Assembly: GCF_002968335.2 (NCBI RefSeq)
Contig: NZ_CP134398.1
Span: 5,208,001-5,272,000, forward strand
Origin: Mycobacterium sp. ITM-2016-00316
GTDB lineage: Bacteria; Actinomycetota; Actinomycetes; Mycobacteriales; Mycobacteriaceae
Reading direction: 5' to 3'
Length of the DNA: 64,000 nt
Made by a program: the position numbers and the translations under genes. The notes under the pieces are model-generated. The model was given only the letters and a program-made list of their open reading frames with translations, was not told where the DNA came from and made no database searches. Shown here one piece after another: positions 58,047 to 64,000 of this stretch. Each line of letters begins with the position of its first letter. Position 1 is the first letter of the stretch.

Positions 58047-60147
58047 GCAGGATCTGCTCGGTGCCGCCGGCGATGGACAGGCAGCGGGTGTTCAGGAAGT
58101 AGCGCACGTCCGGGGAATCGACGATGCCCGCACCGTCCAGGAAGTCCATCACCGTCTCGGCCAGGCCCTGGCGGTAGCGCACCCCGATCAGCTTGCGCAC
58201 GCTCGACGGCGCACCCGGATCGTTTCCACCGACGGCCAGCCGCGCGATCAACTGATCCAGCAGCGAACCGACCTGTGCGGCAATGATCAACGTACCCAGT
58301 CGATCGGCCTCCGCGCCGTCGAGCGCGCGGTCGCCGATCACGTCGAGCAGGTGCTCCATCCCCTTGTCCAGCGCCCCGCCGGTGGCGATCGCGACGCGCT
58401 CATTGGCCAGGGTGGTGCGGGCCAGCGGCCATCCGCCGTCGACCTCGCCGACCACCAGCTCGTCGGGCACGAACAGGTCGTCGAAGAACACCTCGTTGAA
58501 GAGGGCCTCTCCGGTGATCTCACGCAGCGGGCGGATATCGATGCCGGGCGAGTTCATCTCCACCAGAAAGTAGGTGATGCCCTTGTGTTTCGGCACATCG
58601 GGGTTGGTGCGGGCCAGGCAGATGCCCCAGTTCGCGCGGTGCGCGTTCGAGGTCCACACCTTCTGGCCGGTCAGACTCCAACCGGCCTTGCCATCCCGCT
58701 CGGCGCGAACGGCCTTGGTGCGCAACGCAGCCAGGTCCGAACCGGCGCCCGGCTCGGAGAACAGCTGGCACCAGTACACGTCGCCGGTGAGGGTGCCGGG
58801 GATGAACCGGTCGATCAGTTCCGGGGTGCCCGCCGCCAGGATGGTCGGCGCGGCCCACCAGCCGATCGAGATGTCCGGGCGCGCCACCCCGGCCGCATTC
58901 AGTTCCTCGTCGATGACCAGTTGCTCGGCGGGCGTCGCGTCCCGGCCGTAGGGCTTGGGCCAGTGCGGCGCCAGCAGCCCCGACTCGGCCAGTGCACGCT
59001 GGCGCTCTTCCTCGGGCAGCTCGGCGATCTTCGCTGCGGCAGCGGCGATCTCGGAACGAAAGAGGTCCGCGTCGACGATGCTGTCTTCGATATCCACGTG
59101 CAGTTGCCTGCGCACACCGGCACGGGTCAGTTCCACGGTGCGGCGCAGCCACCGGGACTGCCCGCCCAGGAACTGCGCGACGGCGTAGGCCCGACGCATG
59201 TACAGGTGCGCGTCGTGCTCCCAGGTGATGCCGATACCGCCGAGCACCTGGATGCAGTCCCTGGCGTTCTTCTTTGCGGCATCGATGCCGATGGACGCGG
59301 CGACCGCGGCGGCGATCGACAGCTGTTCGGCGTCATCGCCGGAAGCAGCGGCCGCGGCGTCGGCGGCCGCGACGGCGGCCTGCTGGCTGCGCAGCAGCAT
59401 CTCGGCGCACATGTGCTTGACGGCCTGGAAGCTGCCGATCGGCTTGCCGAACTGCTCACGCACCTTCGCGTACTCGTTGGCGGTGTCCAGCAGCCAGCGG
59501 GCCAGCCCGGCCGCCTCGGCCGCCAGCACCGTGGCGATCAGATCGGTGACCCGCTGCCCGGAGGCGCCGATCACCTGGGCGGGGGCGCCGGCGAGCACCA
59601 CCCGGGCCAGCGGGCGGGAAAAATCGGTGGCCTCCAACGGTTCGACCGTGACGCCGTCGGCGGCGGCATCCACCAGCAACCAACCGTCCGAGGCCGGCAA
59701 CACGAGGACACCCGCCGGGTCCGCGCCCAGGACGAACGCCGCGATACCCGTCGCGGTGCCCGCATCGAAGGCGATATCGGACGCCAGGGCGATACCCGCG
59801 CTGCGCTCGCCGCCGGCCAGTGCCTCCAGCACGGCCGGATCGTCGACCACCAGGGTGGCCAGCGCGGTGGTGGCCAGCGGACCGGGCACCAGGGCGGCGG
59901 CGGCCTCATCGACCATGGCCAGCAGATCGGCGATGGTGCTACCCGCCCCGCCGAACTCCTCGGGGACCGCCACACCGAATGCCCCTAGTTGGGCGAAAGC
60001 GGTGTACGGGGCCCGCCAGGCATCGGGTTCACCGAGCTCCACCTTGCGGGTCGCCTCGATCGCTCCGGAGCTCCCGGCCCAGCTACGGACCAGCTCACGG
60101 GCCGCGAACTCATCGGATGTGTCGGCCTGCACTGACAACACGGACAC
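58006..60147 (-). CDS. fadE34: Double-length acyl-CoA dehydrogenase FadE34 (ChsE3)
   Basis: 713 aa from a GTG at 60147; as long as Rv3573c. Two dehydrogenase domains in one chain: the first (~1-335) is the degenerate type (EYAKVREQFGKPIGSFQAVK, GGIGITWEHDAHLYMRRAYA), the second (~360-713) the full type (CQLFSEPGAGSDLAALRTKA, WSLTGQKVWTSNAHRANWGI, SIAGGTEQILLTLAGERLLG). The fusion mimics the alpha2beta2 pairs seen elsewhere in this window. FadE34 acts on five-carbon steroid side-chain CoA esters. Divergent from kstR with a KstR box between. Confidence 0.95.
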   Translation of the reverse strand: MSVLSVQADTSDEFAARELVRSWAGSSGAIEATRKVELGEPDAWRAPYTAFAQLGAFGVAVPEEFGGAGSTIADLLAMVDEAAAALVPGPLATTALATLVVDDPAVLEALAGGERSAGIALASDIAFDAGTATGIAAFVLGADPAGVLVLPASDGWLLVDAAADGVTVEPLEATDFSRPLARVVLAGAPAQVIGASGQRVTDLIATVLAAEAAGLARWLLDTANEYAKVREQFGKPIGSFQAVKHMCAEMLLRSQQAAVAAADAAAAASGDDAEQLSIAAAVAASIGIDAAKKNARDCIQVLGGIGITWEHDAHLYMRRAYAVAQFLGGQSRWLRRTVELTRAGVRRQLHVDIEDSIVDADLFRSEIAAAAAKIAELPEEERQRALAESGLLAPHWPKPYGRDATPAEQLVIDEELNAAGVARPDISIGWWAAPTILAAGTPELIDRFIPGTLTGDVYWCQLFSEPGAGSDLAALRTKAVRAERDGKAGWSLTGQKVWTSNAHRANWGICLARTNPDVPKHKGITYFLVEMNSPGIDIRPLREITGEALFNEVFFDDLFVPDELVVGEVDGGWPLARTTLANERVAIATGGALDKGMEHLLDVIGDRALDGAEADRLGTLIIAAQVGSLLDQLIARLAVGGNDPGAPSSVRKLIGVRYRQGLAETVMDFLDGAGIVDSPDVRYFLNTRCLSIAGGTEQILLTLAGERLLGLPR

Positions 60148-60189
60148 CGGCGACTCCTAGCCTTTGGGTGAGAAGACTCCGCTTCCCAC

Positions 60190-60203
60190 TAGAACGTGTT
60201 CTA
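60190..60203. promoter_or_regulatory. KstR operator between fadE34 and kstR
   Basis: TAGAACGTGTTCTA, a near-perfect palindrome matching the KstR consensus at every fixed position. It is 43 bp upstream of fadE34 and 145 bp upstream of the first kstR start codon, consistent with control of fadE34 and autoregulation of kstR. Confidence 0.9.
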
Positions 60204-60347
60204 ATAGTGCCAGCGTGCGGACGTCAAGTCGACCATGGCCACGGCCGCCACGCGCCGTTGTGATCTCCGAGCGGGGAGGTGAGCGATCAACAGTCGGCAT
60301 GCGTATCGTTTTCCCCCTAAGCGCATCACGAAGGAGTTGTCCGCCAC

Positions 60348-61010
60348 ATGTCGTCGCCTGCACAACCCGGATCGGGTTCTGACTCACCACGTCAGGTGAT
60401 GGCCGTGGCCGTTCTCTCCGAATCCGAGCTCGGCTCCGAAGCGCAGCGCGAACGCCGCAAGCGCATCCTGGACGCCACCCTGGCCATCGCCTCCAAGGGT
60501 GGCTACGAGGCCGTCCAGATGCGGGCCGTCGCCGAGCGCGCCGATGTCGCCGTCGGGACCCTGTACCGCTACTTCCCGTCCAAGGTGCACCTGCTGGTGT
60601 CCGCACTGGGCCGGGAGTTCGAACGCATCGACGCCAAGACCGACCGCGCCACCCTGACCGGCGGCACCCCGTACGAGCGGCTCAACATCATGGTGGGCAG
60701 GCTGAACCGGTCGATGCAGCGCAACCCGCTGCTCACCGAGGCCATGACCCGCGCCTTCGTCTTCGCCGACGCGTCGGCCGCCGGCGAGGTCGATCATGTC
60801 GGCAAGCTGATGGATTCCATGTTCGCCCGCGCGATGAGCGAGGGCGAACCCACCGAGGACCAGTACCACATCGCCCGCGTCATCTCCGATGTGTGGCTGT
60901 CCAACCTGCTGGCCTGGCTGACCCGGCGCGCGTCGGCCACCGACGTGGCCAAACGGCTCGACCTGGCGGTCCGGCTGCTCATCGGCGACGGAGAACAACC
61001 TAAGGTGTGA
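60348..61010 (+). CDS. kstR: KstR, TetR-family repressor of cholesterol catabolism
   Basis: 220 aa from the ATG at 60348 (AAGGAG 11 bases before), or 203 aa from the ATG at 60399, which corresponds to the start annotated in M. tuberculosis (MAVAVL...). HTH: ATLAIASKGGYEAVQMRAVA and DVAVGTLYRYFPSKVHLLVS. The ligand domain is nearly identical to Rv3574 (LLTEAMTRAFVFADASAAGE, QYHIARVISDVWLSNLLAWL). It represses the upper pathway until it binds steroid CoA thioesters. The extra 17 residues, if translated, are Ser/Pro-rich and likely flexible. Confidence 0.95.
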   Translation: MSSPAQPGSGSDSPRQVMAVAVLSESELGSEAQRERRKRILDATLAIASKGGYEAVQMRAVAERADVAVGTLYRYFPSKVHLLVSALGREFERIDAKTDRATLTGGTPYERLNIMVGRLNRSMQRNPLLTEAMTRAFVFADASAAGEVDHVGKLMDSMFARAMSEGEPTEDQYHIARVISDVWLSNLLAWLTRRASATDVAKRLDLAVRLLIGDGEQPKV

Positions 61011-61013
61011 GGG

Positions 61014-61805
61014 GTGCTTGACCCCGATCTGCAGCGCGCCCTCGCCGCCGCTGCGTCCACCCCGCGCCTGCTGGTCACCTCCGATTTCGACGGCACCCTC
61101 GCGCCGATCGTGAACAACCCCGCCGATGCCCGGCCGCTGCCGGCGGCCGCGGCCGCGCTCGAAGCACTGGCCGCCCTGCCCGATACCGTCGCGGCCCTGA
61201 TCTCCGGGCGGGCGCTGGGCGTGTTGCGCGAGCTGTCCGGAATGTCGGGCGCGGTGCAGGCGGTCGGTAGCCACGGCGCGGAATTCGAGACCGGCGGGCT
61301 GGAGCGCAGCGACTCGGGGAATGTGTCCGGTTTCGCCCACGAGATCGACACCGCACTGCTGGGCCGAATCATCGATGAGCTCAACGCCATTGCCGCGGGC
61401 CGTCCCGGGGTGACCGTCGAGACCAAACCCGCCAGCGTGGCGCTGCACGTGCGCAACGCGTCGGACTCCGACGCTGCGGCCGCCCTGGCCCTGGCCACCG
61501 CGGCCGCCGAGTCCTGGGACGCCCACACCACCGCAGGAAAGGCGGTGCTGGAGTTCGCGGTGATCGTGACCGACAAGGGCGAAGCCATCGACATCCTGCG
61601 GAACCGTTGTGCGGCAACGGCAGTGGTCTTCCTCGGCGATGACGTCACCGACGAGAAGGCCTTCCGGCGGATGCGCGACGGCGATGTCGGCATCAAGATC
61701 GGGCCCGGCGACACCCTGGCCGGTCACCGGGTCGACAGCCCCGCCGATGTGGCGGCGGTGCTGCAGTACCTGGCCGATGCCCGATTGCCAGATCAGCAAG
61801 ATTGA
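61014..61805 (+). CDS. otsB: Trehalose-6-phosphate phosphatase
   Basis: 263 aa from the GTG at 61014, 3 bp after kstR. HAD phosphatase: nucleophile loop TSDFDGTLAPI (Asp near 24-26), ISGRALGVL, SHGAEFE, and VFLGDDVTDEKAFRRM for the metal Asp pair. Length matches the single-domain OtsB form, shorter than the M. tuberculosis OtsB2 with its N-terminal extension. It releases trehalose from trehalose 6-phosphate. Translational proximity to kstR is probably positional only. Confidence 0.88.
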   Translation: MLDPDLQRALAAAASTPRLLVTSDFDGTLAPIVNNPADARPLPAAAAALEALAALPDTVAALISGRALGVLRELSGMSGAVQAVGSHGAEFETGGLERSDSGNVSGFAHEIDTALLGRIIDELNAIAAGRPGVTVETKPASVALHVRNASDSDAAAALALATAAAESWDAHTTAGKAVLEFAVIVTDKGEAIDILRNRCAATAVVFLGDDVTDEKAFRRMRDGDVGIKIGPGDTLAGHRVDSPADVAAVLQYLADARLPDQQD

Positions 61806-61841
61806 TTGCCGATCGGTCCGCCGGCGACGCATCCTGGACCC

Positions 61842-62468
61842 ATGACCGAGACGCCGACACACGCCCTGTTCGACGAGTGGGACGAGCGCTACAACTCCTT
61901 CCTGGACCAGCTACCGGAACTGCGCCCCAACCCCGTCGTCATCACCGAGATCACCGGCCGCCCAACGGGTTCGGCACTCGATATCGGTTGCGGCATGGGC
62001 GCCGACGCGGTGTGGCTGGCCGGCCAGGGCTGGGATGTCACCGCCCTCGACGTCTCCCAGGTGGCCCTGGACCGGGCCGCCGCGGCCGCGGATCAGGCGG
62101 GGGTCACGGTGACCTGGATGCGGTCCCGACTGGAGGACCTGGACGTGCCCGAAGGCGGTTACGACCTCGTCACCGCGCACTACCCGGCGCTGCTGCACTC
62201 CCCGGGGCGAGACGCCGAGCGGGCACTGCTGGCCGCCGTCGCGCCGGGTGGTCTGCTGCTGGTGGTGCACCATGCCGATATCGACGTCGAGCTGGCCAAA
62301 TCGCACGGATTCGATCCGGCGGTCTATCTGTTGCACGACGATGTGGTCGCCCTGCTGGGCACGGACTGGGAGGTCACCGTCGACCGTCGACGCCTACGGG
62401 ACGTGCCTGCCGGCCCGGACGGGCAGCACACCCACGATGACGTGGTGCTGGCCCGGCGCACGCGCTAG
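61842..62468 (+). CDS. Class I SAM-dependent methyltransferase
   Basis: 208 aa from the ATG at 61842. Motif I ALDIGCGMGADAVWLAGQGW (about 46-65), LDVSQVALDRAAAAADQAGV, and YDLVTAHYPALLHSP as motif IV region. It resembles the thiopurine/tellurite-resistance-type small methyltransferases (TPMT/TehB-like). No substrate can be given. Its end overlaps the convergent LacI gene by four bases. Confidence 0.8.
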   Translation: MTETPTHALFDEWDERYNSFLDQLPELRPNPVVITEITGRPTGSALDIGCGMGADAVWLAGQGWDVTALDVSQVALDRAAAAADQAGVTVTWMRSRLEDLDVPEGGYDLVTAHYPALLHSPGRDAERALLAAVAPGGLLLVVHHADIDVELAKSHGFDPAVYLLHDDVVALLGTDWEVTVDRRRLRDVPAGPDGQHTHDDVVLARRTR

Positions 62469-63565
62469 GCCGGTGGACCGGAGGTCCGCCCCCGTACGAC
62501 CTCGGTGGCGAGCACCTCGACGACCGGCAGACCCGAGCGCGGCGGGTTGTGCAGCAGATCGCCCGCGCGCCGGCCCTTCTCCATGCTCGGCTGGATGACC
62601 GTCGTCAAGCCGCGCGCCAGCGCCTCGGGCACGCCGTCGAAACCGGTCACCGTGAGCTGGCCCGGCACGAAGATGCCGTGCGCGCGTAAATAGTCCATGG
62701 CCGAGACTGCCAGCACGTCAGCGGTGCACATCAGCGCGGTGATGCGCGGATTGGCGGCCAGTGCCACCTCCGCAGCCGCACCACCGGACTGCGGCAGATG
62801 TTCGTAGCTCTCCACCACGGTCACCGATGCCGGATCCAGTCCGGCCGCTCTCATCGCGTCGTACACACCGTGCACCCGCTCGCGCTGGACATGGAAATGC
62901 GGTGAGTTCAGTCGCTGCGGGTCAGCGACCATCGGCTTGGCGCTCGCATGCGGCCATTCCCGCCCCAGCCGCATCGTCAGCAGGCCGATCTCACGATGGC
63001 CAAGTCCCACAACGTGTTCAGCCAGCTCGCGCATCGCCGCGCGATCATCGATGCAGACCCGCGATGCACCGGGGACATCCCCGGGTTGATCGACGACCAC
63101 CATCGGCAGCTGGCGCTGCAGCAGAACCGGCAGGTAGGGGTCGTCATCGGAGGCCGAGTAGACCACGAATCCGTCGACACCCGCCGAGAGCACGGCCGCC
63201 GACCCGTCATCGACGCTGCGGTTGGGACCGGCCGCGACCAGCAGCAGACCCTGCCCGGCCTCCTCGCACGATTCGGCAAGTCCGGCAACAAAATCCAGGG
63301 CCGCCGGATCGCTGAACGCATAGTTCAGCGGCTCGGTGATCATCAGGCCCACCGCGCCGGCCTTACGGGTGCGCAGCGAACGCGCCACCGGGTCCGGGCC
63401 CGGGTATCCCAAATCCTTTGCCGCGGCGAGCACCCGCTCACGCAGATCGGCCGACAACTGATCCGGCCGGTTGTAGGCATTGGAGATGGTGGTGCGGGAA
63501 ACGTTGAGTTCGGCAGCCAACGATGCCAGCGTCGCGCGCCTGCGCGGCGCCGGACTTCTGGACAT
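62465..63565 (-). CDS. LacI-family transcriptional regulator (Rv3575c-like)
   Basis: 366 aa. HTH at residues ~11-32 (TLASLAAELNVSRTTISNAY), hinge with RERVLAAAKDLGYPGPDPVA, and a periplasmic-binding-like ligand domain (GAVGLMITEPLNYAFSDPAA, ITALMCTADVLAVSAMDYLR). Position matches Rv3575c, the last gene of this M. tuberculosis block. Such regulators respond to sugars or nucleosides. No sugar gene is adjacent, so the target is unknown. Confidence 0.88.
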   Translation of the reverse strand: MSRSPAPRRRATLASLAAELNVSRTTISNAYNRPDQLSADLRERVLAAAKDLGYPGPDPVARSLRTRKAGAVGLMITEPLNYAFSDPAALDFVAGLAESCEEAGQGLLLVAAGPNRSVDDGSAAVLSAGVDGFVVYSASDDDPYLPVLLQRQLPMVVVDQPGDVPGASRVCIDDRAAMRELAEHVVGLGHREIGLLTMRLGREWPHASAKPMVADPQRLNSPHFHVQRERVHGVYDAMRAAGLDPASVTVVESYEHLPQSGGAAAEVALAANPRITALMCTADVLAVSAMDYLRAHGIFVPGQLTVTGFDGVPEALARGLTTVIQPSMEKGRRAGDLLHNPPRSGLPVVEVLATEVVRGRTSGPPA

Positions 63566-63576
63566 GCCTCATGAGG

Positions 63577-64000
63577 CTAGCGGACGACGGCACCGATCCG
63601 GTTACCCGACCACACCGCGAGCCAGATGGCGCACGCAATGGTCACGATGACGAAGCTCGGCGGCATGTTGAAAACCGCCGACACCGCCAGGCCCGCCCAC
63701 ACCGAGAGCAAGCTGATCACCGTCGAGATCGCCATCGCGGCCAGCGGTCGCGCGGTCAGCATGATCGCGGTCGCGGCCGGCGTGACGACGAGAGCGAACA
63801 GCAGCAGGGTACCGACGGCCTGCACGGCCATCGTGACGGAAAGTCCGAGCAGTGCCATGAAGACGATGGACAGGGCCCGCACCGGCACGCCCTTGGCCTC
63901 GGCGACCTGAGCGTTGACCGAGGCGAACAGCAAGGGGCGGTACACGATTGCGACGGTTGCGGCGATCACCAACAGCAGTGCGGTGAAGGTCAGCAGCTGT
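63577..64000 (-). CDS. ABC-3-family metal permease (ZnuB/MntB type), C-terminal part
   Basis: Runs off the window end; about 140 residues are seen, ending at 63577. Four hydrophobic segments and the family block AEAKGVPVRALSIVFMALLG with QAVGTLLLFALVVTPAATAI are those of membrane subunits of zinc/manganese importers. The rest, with its ATPase and binding protein, would lie past 64000. A TTG at 63972 is in frame but upstream codons (LLTFTALLL) continue the family sequence, so it is not the start. Confidence 0.85.
   Translation of the reverse strand, partial: QLLTFTALLLVIAATVAIVYRPLLFASVNAQVAEAKGVPVRALSIVFMALLGLSVTMAVQAVGTLLLFALVVTPAATAIMLTARPLAAMAISTVISLLSVWAGLAVSAVFNMPPSFVIVTIACAIWLAVWSGNRIGAVVR

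Overview
The window is high-GC DNA with mycobacterial gene content and order. Most genes are the KstR and KstR2 cholesterol-catabolism regulons, in an order close to Mycobacterium tuberculosis Rv3540c-Rv3575c, with extra blocks inserted. Several additions (purine degradation, a 3-hydroxybutyrate operon, a SatD module) suggest a fast-growing environmental Mycobacterium (Mycolicibacterium type). The M. tuberculosis comparison is from memory of gene order and protein sequences; no database was searched. No tRNA, rRNA, CRISPR array or insertion sequence was seen.

Layout. 1-3171: the N-terminal part of a family-4 glycosyltransferase, a largely empty 589-bp gap, then two type VII secretion substrate-like genes. 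3215-9203 (minus): the side-chain operon cyp125-chsE1-chsE2-chsH2-chsH1-ltp2, divergent from fadA5 across a KstR box. 9364-12648: fadA5, a small NTF2-like protein, a ddn homologue and an exported histidine phosphatase. 12668-17899: two SDR genes divergent from echA20-ipdA-ipdB-ipdC across a KstR2 box. 17900-20508: a SatD-family gene with a membrane partner behind two tandem palindromes, then an NDMA-type alcohol dehydrogenase. 20586-29421: a purine island covering guanine to allantoin. 29405-31145: fadA6 and kstR2. 31190-35181: a methyltransferase, then a three-gene operon of response regulator, histidine kinase and DUF4173-like membrane protein. 35291-43052: ipdF and fadE30 divergent from fadD3-fadE31-fadE32-fadE33-aspB across a KstR2 box. 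43018-51961: accessory genes, including a hydrolase, a DUF222/HNH protein, a 3-hydroxybutyrate operon whose acetoacetyl-CoA synthetase carries a one-base frameshift, its LysR regulator, and a two-repeat secreted protein. 52036-56772: hsaA-D divergent from kshB across two KstR boxes. 56812-63565: a secreted protein, a TetR regulator, fadE34 divergent from kstR, otsB, a methyltransferase and a LacI regulator. The window ends inside a metal-type ABC permease.

How it fits together. CYP125 starts side-chain oxidation. ChsE1E2, ChsH1H2, Ltp2 and FadA5 shorten the side chain. KshB supplies electrons for 9-alpha-hydroxylation, and HsaABCD open rings A and B. FadD3, FadE30, IpdF, IpdC, EchA20, IpdAB and FadA6 degrade the remaining C/D-ring propionate. 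KstR controls the upper part and KstR2 the lower part; seven matching operator boxes are visible in the expected divergent promoters. The purine island and the ketone-body operon are separate catabolic modules lodged between cholesterol blocks. The features most worth a second look are the SatD module, the permease-decarboxylase fusion beside a second decarboxylase gene, the frameshifted synthetase, and the type VII substrate pair.
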